Shown: positions 14,737 through 23,378, numbered from the stretch's first letter. The stretch is DNA of 24,238 nt from Deltaproteobacteria bacterium (GCA_019310865.1 JAFDDL010000021.1:1-24238), one strand, 5' to 3'. Translations and numbers: made by a program. Notes: a model not told the origin generated them from the sequence alone.

Positions 14737-16321
14737 ATGCAAATGTCAGGTGCAAAAATTCTGCTTCATGCATTACAGGCTGAAGGGGTCGACACGATTT
14801 TCGGATATCCCGGCGGCGTCATCATCGACATCTACGACGAAATGCAAGACTGGGATATCCGCCATATCCTCGTTCGCCACGAACAAGGTGCAGTCCATGC
14901 AGCCGATGGATATGCCAGAGCAACCGGAACGGTCGGCGTATGCCTGGTAACTTCGGGTCCAGGGGCCACAAACACCGTCACCGGCCTGGCATCAGCATTT
15001 ATGGACTCCATTCCGGTTGTCATCATCAGCGGCCAGGTTCCCACCGGGCTGATTGGAAATGATGCGTTTCAGGAAGTCGATATTGTGGGCATCACCCGAC
15101 CGTGCACCAAGCACAACTACCTGGTGGCCCGAATCGAAGACCTGGCCAGGGTGATCAAAGAAGCGTTCCATGTGGCAAGATCCGGCAGACCCGGACCGGT
15201 ACTCATCGATCTACCCAAAAACGTTACCCAGGAAACTATCGAATACAAAGAACAGGCACCGGTGCACCTTCGCTCCTACAAGCCGACGTACACACCCCAT
15301 AAACGCCAGCTTTCCAAGGTAGTGGGTTCCGGTTACGGCAACCCTGATGGGATTGGGCGCATTTTCAGGTACCGATCCGCTCTGGCTGGGCATGCTTGGC
15401 ATGCACGGCACCTATCGGGCGAATATGGTCACCAGCGAATGTGATCTGATGATCGCAATCGGCGCCCGGTTCGACGATCGGGTGACCGGAAGAACCGACG
15501 TGTTTGCCTCCCAGGCGAATATCGTTCACATTGATATCGATCCAACGTCCATTCAAAAAAATGTATCGGTTTCAACGCCGGTGGTGGGCGACTGTAAAAT
15601 CACCCTCTCCGAGCTCAACCGGATGCTTGACGTTTCCCAAATTCGGTATGCGCCGTCGGATCGTCGCCAGTGGTTTGACCAGATCGAAGAGTGGAAAAGC
15701 ACGATGCCCCTAGCCTATACCCAGAGCAATGTTATCAAGCCTCAATTTGTCATCGAGCAACTCTATGATCTAACGCGGGGCAATGCCATCATCACAACGG
15801 ATGTGGGTCAGCACCAGATGTTCACCGCCCAGTATTACCATTTCAACCAACCCAATCATTTTATCACATCCGGTGGATTGGGAGCCATGGGTTTCGGTCT
15901 ACCGGCGGCAATCGGTGCCCAGCTCGGCTGTCCAGGCAAACAGGTAATCGCCATCTCCGGAGACGGCAGCATTCAAATGAATATACAGGAACTGGCAACG
16001 GCCGTTCAATTCTGCCTGCCCATAAAAATCGTTATCCTGAACAATCGATATCTGGGCATGGTCCGCCAGCTTCAAGAGGTGTTCTGCGAAAAGCGCTATG
16101 CGTATACCCAGATGGATCATGCACCCGATTTTATCAAGCTGGCTCAGGCCTATGGCGCAACTGGATTACGGGCAACAAAACCTGAAGAAGTCAAACCGAT
16201 CCTTGAAAAAGGTCTGGCGGAACCGGGTACGGTCATCATGGACTTTGTCGTGGAAAAAGAGGAAAGTGTCTACCCCATGGTGCCGGCCGGAAAGGCTGTT
16301 ACAGAGATGCTGATTGCTTAG
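14737..16321 (+). pseudogene. ilvB: Acetolactate synthase large subunit, broken by an internal frame-changing deletion
   Basis: IlvB is the TPP-dependent catalytic subunit of acetohydroxyacid synthase (pyruvate to acetolactate or acetohydroxybutyrate) in Ile/Val/Leu synthesis. The start ATG at 14737 follows GGAGGA. The first frame carries the PYR domain ([14 protein letters not shown], catalytic Glu in [18 protein letters not shown]) as far as RQLSK near 15318. It then goes out of frame and stops at 15444. The second frame resumes at about 15324 with [13 protein letters not shown] and runs normally through the TPP motif GDGSIQMNIQEL...NN to TAG 16321. Judged from remembered IlvB sequences, about 35-40 codons of the central FAD-binding domain, including the GGGV segment, are missing. 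The missing length would be 3n+2 bases. The joined product would be about 530 residues instead of about 565. Either the gene is dead or the sequence has an error. Confidence 0.88.
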
Positions 16322-16345
16322 AATTATAGAAAGGAAATAAGTTAT

Positions 16346-16834
16346 ATGGAACAGAATCGCTATGTATTGTCACTTCTCGTGGATAATGAGGCGGGTGTCC
16401 TGTCGCGCGTCGTGGGATTGTTCAGTGGCCGGGGCTATAACATCGAAAGTCTTTGTGTTGCCGAAACCATGGAGGAAAACGTATCGCGAATCACCCTGGC
16501 AACCCAGGGGGATGAGGCGATCCTGGAACAGATAAAAAAGCAACTCAATAAGCTCATCAATGTGATCAAGGTACATACCCTGACCGGATCGGAGTATGTG
16601 GAAAGGGAACTGGCGCTTCTCAAGATAAGCGCCAAGGCCCAGCACCGGGCGGAAATACTACGGGTCGTGGATATCTTCCGCTGCAAGGTCGTCGATGTTG
16701 GGCATGATCATTACACCATCGAAGTGACCGGCAGCAAAGAAAAACTCGACGCCATCCTGAGCCTGTTAAAGCCCATGGGAATCAAGGAAATCGCGAAAAC
16801 CGGTGTCATCGCATTATATCGCGAACCCAAATAG
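16346..16834 (+). CDS. ilvN: Acetolactate synthase small (regulatory) subunit
   Basis: IlvN/IlvH is the ACT-domain regulatory subunit that stimulates IlvB and confers feedback inhibition by valine. The 162-residue protein has the N-terminal ACT domain (LSLLVDNEAGVLSRVVGLFSGRGYNIESL, in part) with the G-x-L-x-R-x-x-G-L-F-x-x-R-G-Y-N-I-E-S-L pattern. The C-terminal domain is intact (RAEILRVVDIFRCKVVDV; EKLDAILSLLKPMGIKEIAKTG). AGGA lies upstream, 24 nt after ilvB. It is full length even though ilvB is disrupted. ilvC does not follow; the next gene is convergent, 7 nt away, with no terminator in the gap. Confidence 0.95.
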   Translation: MEQNRYVLSLLVDNEAGVLSRVVGLFSGRGYNIESLCVAETMEENVSRITLATQGDEAILEQIKKQLNKLINVIKVHTLTGSEYVERELALLKISAKAQHRAEILRVVDIFRCKVVDVGHDHYTIEVTGSKEKLDAILSLLKPMGIKEIAKTGVIALYREPK

Positions 16835-16841
16835 GTGGGTT

Positions 16842-17297
16842 TTAGTCGCCCTGCTCCGCCATATAATCATCATACATGCTCTCGAGCTTCAACTTGTGCT
16901 TCGCCTCTTCCTGGCACAGCATTTTAAAGACCTTCTTGTACGACGGTTGTTCCGTTTGTTTGAGCATATCGTTGTACAGGGCAAGGGCTTTTTCTTCCTT
17001 CTTGATGGCAAGATGAAGCATCTCCCGATAACCCATCCCCCGCTCATACTTGATGTCCACGAGGAAATTGCTTCGTTTCATGTCCGGAATCCACTCAAAA
17101 TTGTATTCCGAAAGATCTTCTTCACCAATATTTATCAGCATGTCGACATGTTTCTGCTCTTCCTTGGCAAAATCTTTAAACATTTCCTTGGACCCGGAGA
17201 AGGGCTCCATTTCGCTGAGTTCTGCATAAAATTCAACGGCTTCCTTTTCCCGTGCAATTGCAAAGTCAATGATGTCCTGCAGTTTTTCAAATTCCAT
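16842..17297 (-). CDS. Ferritin-like diiron protein (rubrerythrin family, no rubredoxin domain)
   Basis: A 151-residue four-helix-bundle protein. The ATG at 17297 is preceded by AAAGGAG. The diiron ligands are visible as E19 (REKEAVEFY), E47 and H50 (EEQKH), E102 (KKEEKALALY) and E131 and H134 (CQEEAKH), the two-fold E/ExxH pattern of rubrerythrin-type ferritin-like proteins. No CxxC rubredoxin domain is present at either end. Such proteins are linked to peroxide reduction or iron handling in anaerobes; the substrate here is not shown by sequence. It lies between ilvN (convergent) and pyrD (same strand, upstream), with an AT-rich spacer that may hold its promoter. Confidence 0.85.
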   Translation of the reverse strand: MEFEKLQDIIDFAIAREKEAVEFYAELSEMEPFSGSKEMFKDFAKEEQKHVDMLINIGEEDLSEYNFEWIPDMKRSNFLVDIKYERGMGYREMLHLAIKKEEKALALYNDMLKQTEQPSYKKVFKMLCQEEAKHKLKLESMYDDYMAEQGD

Positions 17298-17402
17298 TTT
17301 ATGCTCCTTTTTAATACGACTATGACCTATAGTCCCCCTCACATGACTTGATACCATCTCTATAATATATGGGTAAAAGAGTATCAGTTCATATGGGGAT
17401 AT

Positions 17403-18323
17403 CTATAATTCCATTGAACCGATCAGGTCCGACATTCGACCCATTCCCATTTCGACCAGATATGACTCAATGCCGTTGACAATTTCCAGCGTGGCCCGGG
17501 GGTTTATAAAATTGGCCGTACCGACCTGAATTGCCGTGGCACCGGCAATGAAAAATTCCAGGGCGTCCTGGGCATTCATGATGCCGCCCATACCGATCAC
17601 CGGCACGGAAACCGCCTGGGCCGTCTGCCAGACCATGCGCACTGCCACCGGTTTGATGGCCGGCCCCGAAAGGCCGCCCGTCACGTTGGCCAGTTTGGGC
17701 CGCCGGGTGTGCACATCGATGGCCATGCCGGTAATGGTGTTGATCAACGAGACGGCATCGGCACCCGCGGCTTCAACACTTCGAGCAATTTCCGTGATGT
17801 CCGTGACATTGGGCGACAGTTTTACGATAACCGGCTTTTGGGTTCGGGATCGAACTTCGCCCACCACCTCACTTGCCGATGCGGCGCAAACGCCGAAGGC
17901 AACTCCCCCCTCTTTCACGTTGGGGCAAGAGATGTTGACCTCGATCGCCGCCACTCCGTCAACCGAATCGAGTCTTTCCGCAAGCTGGGCGTATTCGCCC
18001 ATGGTCTTTCCATATATATTTACGATAGTGGGTGTCGGAATCTTCTTTAAAAACGGTAATTTTTCGTTGACAAACGCCTCAAGCCCCACATTTTCTAGCC
18101 CAATGGCGTTGAGCATACCGCAGGCCGTTTCAACGATTCGCGGTGGTGGATTTCCTTTAGACGGTTCAAGGGAAATCCCCTTGACGACAATGGCGCCCAA
18201 CCGATGCAGCTGGGTCAGATTTTCAAATTCCTGCCCATACCCGAATGTACCCGAGGCGGTCATCACCGGATTTTTCAATACCAGGCCGCCGATATCAACA
18301 CCCAAGTCAGGTTTGTCCATCAT
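17403..18323 (-). CDS. pyrD: Dihydroorotate dehydrogenase, type 1B catalytic subunit
   Basis: Oxidises dihydroorotate to orotate in pyrimidine synthesis using FMN. The start is taken at 18323 ([13 protein letters not shown]); upstream in-frame starts to 18374 are possible. The ~306-residue length and motifs fit class 1: [13 protein letters not shown], the conserved Lys in VVKGI, NISCPN with the expected catalytic Cys (about C133), and [10 protein letters not shown]. The C-terminal part has [17 protein letters not shown] (in part) and GMGGI for FMN phosphate binding. Cys rather than Ser makes it a class 1 enzyme; the family resemblance is to 1B, which needs the PyrK Fe-S/FAD subunit. No pyrK is next to it; the position upstream, where pyrK often lies, has a small ORF and a transposon. 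Confidence 0.92.
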   Translation of the reverse strand: MMDKPDLGVDIGGLVLKNPVMTASGTFGYGQEFENLTQLHRLGAIVVKGISLEPSKGNPPPRIVETACGMLNAIGLENVGLEAFVNEKLPFLKKIPTPTIVNIYGKTMGEYAQLAERLDSVDGVAAIEVNISCPNVKEGGVAFGVCAASASEVVGEVRSRTQKPVIVKLSPNVTDITEIARSVEAAGADAVSLINTITGMAIDVHTRRPKLANVTGGLSGPAIKPVAVRMVWQTAQAVSVPVIGMGGIMNAQDALEFFIAGATAIQVGTANFINPRATLEIVNGIESYLVEMGMGRMSDLIGSMEL

Positions 18324-18410
18324 GGTATTCTTTCTCATAACCGGTGCCATGCAATAGCTGAATCGCAGCAGCATGGGAAATGAATTAACGGTTAACTGAT
18401 TCGAATTAAC

Positions 18411-18560
18411 ATGATTTTCAAATTAGGTCCATACCATTATACGGAAGATCTTGTGGAAACCGGCAACTGGGTCCGTCCTCGGCTCTGGGGCTTTGCCCCG
18501 GTCCTGCCCGTATGGTCCCTATCCAAGGGAAGATGGCGCGTGGCCGGCAAAAAACAATAA
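18411..18560 (+). CDS. Small ORF (49 aa), apparently truncated by the RAYT element
   Basis: Reads [18 protein letters not shown] and ends RWRVAGKKQ at a TAA (18558-18560) that belongs to the left end of the RAYT element. Its last 13 bases (18545-18557) recur at 19762-19774 beyond the element. There the same frame continues as GKKQVKKD and stops at 19789, 6 nt before the thioesterase start. Joined across the element it would be 53 residues and tightly spaced with the thioesterase. I recognise no family, and the start has no clear ribosome site, so coding is not certain. Confidence 0.45.
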   Translation: MIFKLGPYHYTEDLVETGNWVRPRLWGFAPVLPVWSLSKGRWRVAGKKQ

Positions 18561-18562
18561 GA

Positions 18563-18585
18563 GGGACGTTCATGCATATATGCAT
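18563..18585 (+). repeat. Left terminal inverted repeat of the RAYT element
   Basis: GGGACGTTCATGCAT followed by AT and ATGCAT. The inner part ATGCATATATGCAT is itself a palindrome and could fold as the hairpin that Y1 transposases recognise. Confidence 0.85.
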
Positions 18586-18622
18586 TGCTAAATCATTTCC
18601 ATCATGATATCGCAAGTATACC

Positions 18623-19645
18623 ATGCCGAGACAATCAAGAATAGACGCGCCGGGTGCCTTGCACCACATCATCTCAAGAGGAATAGAAAAACACCGTATA
18701 TACGAAGATGCTGCAGACAGGGAAAACTTCCTCGATCGGTTGGGTAATATCCTTACGGAAACTCAGACACCCTGTTACGCGTGGGCGCTTATTCCGAATC
18801 ACTTTCACCTTCTATTGAAAACCGGTGAGGTACCGGTGACCACCGTGATGCGCCGGCTTTTGACCGGGCACGCAATTCACTTCAATCGCCGTCACAAGAG
18901 ACACGGGCATCTGTTTCAAAACCGATACAAGTCCATCCTTTGCCAGCAAGACGCTTATCTGCTGGTATTGGTTCGATACATCCACCTCAATCCGATACGG
19001 GCCGGGTTGGCATCGAATCTCGCTGAGCTGGACGCATTTCCCTACAGCGGCCACAGTTGTTTGATGGGATATGAAACAAATCCGTGGCAGGATGTGAAAA
19101 CCGTTTTTAATTACTTCGGAAACAAAAAAAGCAAGGCCCGTAGCCAGTATCAGGAATACATTCACAAAGGTATTTCTGATGATAATGCGCAGGCGTTTTC
19201 CGGCGGCGGTCTGATTCGAAGCGTCGGGGGATGGCAAGTTCTAAAGTCTCTGCGTCGCAGCGGTGTCCATGTCCATAGCGATGAACGCATACTAGGCGAC
19301 AATGACTTTGTTCAAGCCGTGCTGAAAGATTCGGCAGAACAAATGGATCGAAAGCATGCGCTCGTACCAAAAGATATGGATTTTGAAGCCGTGGGCGCCC
19401 GTGTAAGCCAAATTTTCAATCTACCCATTGGTCGGATATTGAATGCGACTCGTCAGCCGGATCGTGTTACAGCGCGAAGCGTATTGGCCTACTGGGCAGT
19501 TCGGAAAATCGGCATGACAACAACCGGAGTTGGCAAGAAACTCGGCCTGAGCCAGTCGGCTACCAGCCGCGCTGTTCAGCGAGGTGAGCGCATCGTTGAT
19601 CAGAAAAAACTGTGCCTTGTAAACGAACCAGAAAAAACTGGCTGA
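18623..19645 (+). CDS. REP-associated tyrosine transposase (Y1_Tnp/RAYT)
   Basis: A 340-residue single-strand DNA transposase of the HUH superfamily. It opens with MPRQSRIDAPGALHHIISRG. The metal-binding HUH motif is H60-F-H62 (PNHFHLLL), and the catalytic Tyr is expected at Y119 (RYIHLNPIRAGL). The C-terminal part (about 280-330, SVLAYWAVRKIGM...LGLSQSATSRAVQRG) looks like a DnaA- or Fis-like helix-turn-helix, common in longer RAYTs. It is flanked by palindromic ends that would be its substrate. All catalytic motifs are intact, so it may be active. There is no clear ribosome site at the ATG. Confidence 0.93.
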   Translation: MPRQSRIDAPGALHHIISRGIEKHRIYEDAADRENFLDRLGNILTETQTPCYAWALIPNHFHLLLKTGEVPVTTVMRRLLTGHAIHFNRRHKRHGHLFQNRYKSILCQQDAYLLVLVRYIHLNPIRAGLASNLAELDAFPYSGHSCLMGYETNPWQDVKTVFNYFGNKKSKARSQYQEYIHKGISDDNAQAFSGGGLIRSVGGWQVLKSLRRSGVHVHSDERILGDNDFVQAVLKDSAEQMDRKHALVPKDMDFEAVGARVSQIFNLPIGRILNATRQPDRVTARSVLAYWAVRKIGMTTTGVGKKLGLSQSATSRAVQRGERIVDQKKLCLVNEPEKTG

Positions 19646-19692
19646 ATTAAGGTTAATAGGCGACTTATGCATTTCCGGAGCCTTCGCTTTCC

Positions 19693-19705
19693 TGCATGAA
19701 CGTCC
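19693..19705 (-). repeat. Internal extra copy of the RAYT end motif
   Basis: The minus strand reads GGACGTTCATGCA, identical to the core of the terminal repeats. It is preceded on the plus strand by ACTTATGCATTT (19663-19674), which parallels AGTTATGCATTT at the true right end. The right end therefore looks like an imperfect tandem duplication, as in REP/BIME clusters. Confidence 0.7.
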
Positions 19706-19730
19706 TAATCCCAAAGCTTATAAGCGAGTT

Positions 19731-19753
19731 ATGCATTTATGCATGAACGTCCC
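19731..19753 (-). repeat. Right terminal inverted repeat of the RAYT element
   Basis: Inverted copy of the left end with one mismatch of 23. The inner ATGCATTTATGCAT can fold as a hairpin. Confidence 0.85.
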
Positions 19754-19795
19754 CCAAAACTCGGCAAAAAACAAGTGAAGAAGGATTGACAAACC

Positions 19796-20278
19796 GTGAA
19801 ACCCATCCCAAATCATGGTTCCAATGACTGTTTTGGCTGCGGCGCGAATAATCCCCATGGGCTCCAGATGGATTTTTTTACCGACGGCGACACGGTGCAT
19901 TCAACCGTTATCGTGCCGGCGCACCTTAGTGGGTGGAACCAGGTGACCCACGGCGGTGTGGTTTCCACGATTTTAGATGAGATCATGGCTTGGGGCGCCA
20001 TTTACCTGCTCAAGCGCATCACCCTGACCAAGTCCATGTCCATCGAGTATCTGAAAGCAGTTCCGGTGGATGAGGAACTCAAGGTGACCGGCCGGGTGCT
20101 GGAAAAGATAAACAGACGCGACGTTCGCATGGAAGGACTGCTGACAAACAGCAAGGGGGCACTTTTGGCAAAATCCATCGGAACCTTTGCCATGTTCGAT
20201 CCACCGGTGGCGAAACGACTGGGCATCATGAATGAGTGGGACATCGAACATTTCTTCAAGCCGATTTTAGAGCTTTAA
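19796..20278 (+). CDS. PaaI/hotdog-fold thioesterase
   Basis: A 160-residue hotdog-fold acyl-CoA thioesterase-like protein started at GTG 19796; GAAGGA lies about 11 nt upstream. CFGCGANNPHGLQMDF is the typical opening of this subfamily. The active-site region THGGVVSTILDEIMAW has the conserved His-Gly-Gly and the acidic residue on the central helix. The substrate is unknown. Its own upstream sequence was apparently interrupted by the RAYT element, which may have removed it from a promoter shared with the small ORF. It converges on the defence genes. Confidence 0.88.
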   Translation: MKPIPNHGSNDCFGCGANNPHGLQMDFFTDGDTVHSTVIVPAHLSGWNQVTHGGVVSTILDEIMAWGAIYLLKRITLTKSMSIEYLKAVPVDEELKVTGRVLEKINRRDVRMEGLLTNSKGALLAKSIGTFAMFDPPVAKRLGIMNEWDIEHFFKPILEL

Positions 20279-20303
20279 GAAACTTTATTGGCCATTCTCC
20301 CTT

Positions 20304-20320
20304 TATCGACAATGTCGATA
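20304..20320. repeat. Perfect 8-bp-arm palindrome at the edge of the defence island
   Basis: TATCGACA, one base, TGTCGATA. It lies in the 95-nt gap between the convergent thioesterase and HerA genes. No T-run follows on either strand, so a standard terminator is unlikely. It could be a binding site or an island-junction remnant. Confidence 0.5.
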
Positions 20321-20373
20321 TTCCCGTATTACGCTATAATAGTCAATAATTACAATTTGATATTTGTCTTTCA

Positions 20374-22203
20374 CTAATTGGCTGTTACACCCCAACGCTC
20401 CGCAATAGTGTTTAATCCATCTTCATCAATTGGATCGACTGACCATCCGTTTGCAAAGCTAATATCTGAAGATTCCGGTAGCTTTTCCTTTGTCAGCTCA
20501 CGGATCCTTATTCTGCTAGGTAATGCCGCCGCTTCACCTACAAAAATGGTTTCACGTCTTGTAAGTGACGAGATTATTTTTGTTAGGCCAATCAAGCTGT
20601 CAGGGAGAAACCTGGCAACATGTTCCTGATCGCTTGCATTGCTGAGCCTCATCACAAACCAACTATTGCATTGTGATAACACAGTGCTCTCAACATCAGA
20701 TGGTCGCTGTGACACAAGCATGAGGCCTAATCCATATTTTCTGCCCTCTTTGGCAATCCTTCGAATAGCTTCCTGGGCCTCCTTGTATTGAGCCTCTCCA
20801 TGGTTTGGGACATATCGATGTGCCTCTTCACAGATAAATAAAACTGGATCCCTCGCCCTTTCGTCTTTAGTTTGCCAAAGCTTGTATTGAAACAAAAGCC
20901 TTGCGATAACAGCCGTCAATGGACCGGCAACCTCATTTGGCAGTCCTGATATATCGACAACTCTTATATCCTGTTTTGATCCGTCAGCTTGCCCTCCTAC
21001 AAATTGTGATAAAACAGTTTGTATTGAAGGAGCATTCGTATCATATTCCTTTAGAAGAAAGGAGAGTTGTGGATTAGCTCGGAGGACTCTAATTTTATTT
21101 AATATGCCCTCGATCCGTTTTCGAGTTGAATCAGATGCTGCAAGAGAATCTTTTTTGTCAGGTTTTCGCCCTTGTATTTTATCAATATGTGTTATGAAAT
21201 CTCCAAGTCTAAATGGAACCGGTTTATCTTTATCAAATGCAAGCTTTTCATCTTCAGTGTATCCATTAGATAGATCAGGTTCAGCTCTTCCATTTGGGTC
21301 CTCTCCTAAGCTGGCAACAATACCTCTTTCCACCATTCGAGCGTAATTCAAGGCATCATAAACGATGTTGTTCTGAGCGGTTGCTTCATGTTCTGTCATT
21401 CCAATAACCAAAGAACGGAATTCATCACTGGACATCAGCCAATAAGGTAATTTAAGCTGGAATGCATCACCGCCCGTGGATGATGCTTCTGTATAGGCCT
21501 TGAATACCCTTGCCCTGTCACCAAATGCTTTTGCGTATTCTCCATGAGGATCTATAAGAACAATTCGCGGCCTAAGTTTTGTGCCAGATGCCGTAGAGTG
21601 ATCAAGAATTGAGTGTAAAATCGCCGCAACTGTTCCTGATTTCCCAGCACCCGTTGAACCTAAAACCGCGCAGTGATGCCCGAATAACTTGTCTATATCG
21701 GCGCGGCAAATCGCGTTTGATCCCCCCACATAATGCCCGATCGGAACCAGAGGAGTTGTTGCTCCTTCTTCTAAAGTTGTCTCTGCACTCAAATACAAGT
21801 GTTCCAGCTCATCATTCGTCGTAAGGTACACTGCCTGCAAAGGAAGTGGATAGGTTTCAACACCTCGAGTAAATTTTAACTTATTCTTTGTCGTTTCCCA
21901 TCGGCCCTGCCCAAAAAGGTCAGCTTCTAGCACTCGGGAATCATCAGATGGGGATATTGGTGGCTGTCCATCCTCCAAAACAATATCTGAGCGCATTCTT
22001 AACATCCTGACATAAGCGAAAAGGATCCGCCTACCGAAATGTATTTTGATAATACTTGCCATTTGTCCGATTGGATATACACGCCCCTTGATCGTCCTTG
22101 TTAGATCATTTAGATCCCCGTCAAGCTCAACACGGATTGATGTCCCGTTTACCTCAAGTATCTTTCCTATTCGCAATTCCTCTACTAATTTAAAGGGAAT
22201 CAT
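20374..22203 (-). CDS. HerA-type hexameric DNA translocase/ATPase of a SIR2-HerA defence pair
   Basis: A 609-residue FtsK/HerA-superfamily ATPase. The first ~80 residues form a HAS-like beta barrel (IGKILEVNGTSIRVELDG). The ATPase core has Walker A GSTGAGKS (182-189), IVLIDPHGEYA (214-224), Walker B VLFICEEAHRY (454-464, with E459-E460) and the sensor-like LVSQRPSDV (496-504). All catalytic motifs look intact. The start overlaps the SIR2 stop by 4 nt (ATGA), so the two proteins are made together. In known SIR2-HerA systems the HerA hexamer assembles with SIR2 into a large complex and controls its NADase activity. Codon use and AT content differ from the flagellar genes, consistent with transfer. 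No nurA lies next to it, which argues against a DNA-end-resection role. Confidence 0.92.
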   Translation of the reverse strand: MIPFKLVEELRIGKILEVNGTSIRVELDGDLNDLTRTIKGRVYPIGQMASIIKIHFGRRILFAYVRMLRMRSDIVLEDGQPPISPSDDSRVLEADLFGQGRWETTKNKLKFTRGVETYPLPLQAVYLTTNDELEHLYLSAETTLEEGATTPLVPIGHYVGGSNAICRADIDKLFGHHCAVLGSTGAGKSGTVAAILHSILDHSTASGTKLRPRIVLIDPHGEYAKAFGDRARVFKAYTEASSTGGDAFQLKLPYWLMSSDEFRSLVIGMTEHEATAQNNIVYDALNYARMVERGIVASLGEDPNGRAEPDLSNGYTEDEKLAFDKDKPVPFRLGDFITHIDKIQGRKPDKKDSLAASDSTRKRIEGILNKIRVLRANPQLSFLLKEYDTNAPSIQTVLSQFVGGQADGSKQDIRVVDISGLPNEVAGPLTAVIARLLFQYKLWQTKDERARDPVLFICEEAHRYVPNHGEAQYKEAQEAIRRIAKEGRKYGLGLMLVSQRPSDVESTVLSQCNSWFVMRLSNASDQEHVARFLPDSLIGLTKIISSLTRRETIFVGEAAALPSRIRIRELTKEKLPESSDISFANGWSVDPIDEDGLNTIAERWGVTAN

Positions 22204-23378
22204 AAGCTTGCCTCATTTAAAAGGAAGTCGGTTAAGCCGTTAAATGTCCACCAATTTATCTCGTCGCCACTATAATTCTGCCGTTCCGGCCCCCCATTAT
22301 AGATACCATGTTGAGTCGCAATAAAAATTTTCTTACATATCAATTTATTGGACATCCATTCATTGAGTATCTCTGAAAGCCCGGTTGCCTTTTCTTTTGA
22401 AAAAATCAAAAGAGTAGTTTTATTTTTTGGACTTTGAAGAGCTGCTAATATTTCTGAATTGATGTGTGCATCACCGAAACTGTGTCCACATGATACCAAA
22501 ATATTGTCTTCGGTTCTTGCAAGCGCTTTTCTGAATCTGCCTAGTAAAACTGCAAATGGATCTTTCTGAGCTTCCACGTATTTCTTTGCTTGGGGGTAAA
22601 TAAGTATTTGAGAGGGGTTATTGAGATACTTCGCACCATATCTACTCCGAATCAAACCAAATTCTTCATCATGATACCAATCAACAGACCCATGAAGTTT
22701 GTGCACTTTATAATGGTTTCTATTACCGTATCTTGAGGTTTCGAACTCCTGATTGGGATTCCAGTAGGCCATGGCGCCACCAGAAAATCCATCGACAGCT
22801 AATTTTCTCTCAAGTCCGAGTGCATCCTCAATCAAGGTATCATAATTTGATGTAAAAAATGAAATCCTTGAACGTCTCTCAAGATTTGCACGTCCACCAA
22901 ATAAAGCTTTAAGAAACCGGCGATGATGCTCTATTTCCACAATTGGATCTTCTTGAGTCCCAATTTTTTCAGAAATGCCTAATCCATGATTTTCAGATCG
23001 ATAACCATAGCGAATCGTCGTACCAATAAATTTGATCAATGCCGTGTATAGCTTATGCAACTGTTCCTTCGTATAACAAACTCCAGTAGCATAGCACTGC
23101 TTTGATGCAGAACGCTCAGCAAGTGCAATCATATCACTAATGTGGCTTAAAATGTGCTCTATGTGGCACTCTGTTGGCAAGTCCTCTTTCAAAGATTTAT
23201 ATATATCCTTGCTTGTTTCGGACTCTTCCTCATTAACGAGAACCTCTACACGTTTTGTTAGGTCATACATTAGAGGAATGTTGGATTCAAAGCTCACACC
23301 AGCACCAAAAAACCAATTTTGCACAGAAGAATCCAATAGCTTTTGAAGCTGATCAATCAGTTCATCAAATGTTTCCAT
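22200..23378 (-). CDS. SIR2-domain NADase-like defence effector
   Basis: A 392-residue SIR2-like protein. Visible motifs are the NAD-binding GAGVS (25-29), TSNYD (176-180), the catalytic His in KLHGS (H229) and GHSFGD (298-303). These are the signatures of bacterial antiphage SIR2 proteins that hydrolyse NAD+ rather than deacylate proteins. No Zn-binding Cys cluster of classical sirtuins is seen. It precedes and overlaps the HerA gene, the two-gene arrangement of SIR2-HerA (Nezha-type) abortive-infection systems. AGGG lies before the ATG, and 105 nt of AT-rich DNA separates it from brxL, enough for its own promoter. The trigger is not evident from sequence. Confidence 0.92.
   Translation of the reverse strand: METFDELIDQLQKLLDSSVQNWFFGAGVSFESNIPLMYDLTKRVEVLVNEEESETSKDIYKSLKEDLPTECHIEHILSHISDMIALAERSASKQCYATGVCYTKEQLHKLYTALIKFIGTTIRYGYRSENHGLGISEKIGTQEDPIVEIEHHRRFLKALFGGRANLERRSRISFFTSNYDTLIEDALGLERKLAVDGFSGGAMAYWNPNQEFETSRYGNRNHYKVHKLHGSVDWYHDEEFGLIRSRYGAKYLNNPSQILIYPQAKKYVEAQKDPFAVLLGRFRKALARTEDNILVSCGHSFGDAHINSEILAALQSPKNKTTLLIFSKEKATGLSEILNEWMSNKLICKKIFIATQHGIYNGGPERQNYSGDEINWWTFNGLTDFLLNEASL

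Larger units (their letters stand above)
18558..19761 (+). mobile_element. RAYT (Y1/HUH) transposon with terminal inverted repeats
   Basis: The element is bounded by near-identical inverted ends: 18563-18585 and 19731-19753 match at 22 of 23 positions (GGGACGTTCATGCAT, 2 nt, ATGCAT). The same end motif occurs once more inside the right end (19693-19705). It carries one transposase gene. The 13-bp sequence CGGCAAAAAACAA flanks it directly on both sides (18545-18557 and 19762-19774). Such a direct repeat is unusual, because HUH Y1 transposases do not normally make target duplications. Confidence 0.82.

Noticed and set aside
14737..15444. Programmed frameshift as the explanation for ilvB
   Set aside because: No slippery heptamer is seen, and the join also lacks about 35-40 codons, which frameshifting would not explain.
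17536..18357. 273-codon open frame on the plus strand
   Set aside because: Antisense shadow of pyrD; Ser/Thr/Pro-rich with no recognisable motif.
20374..22203. HerA-NurA type DNA repair pair
   Set aside because: No NurA-like nuclease is adjacent; the overlapping partner is SIR2, so a defence role is better supported.
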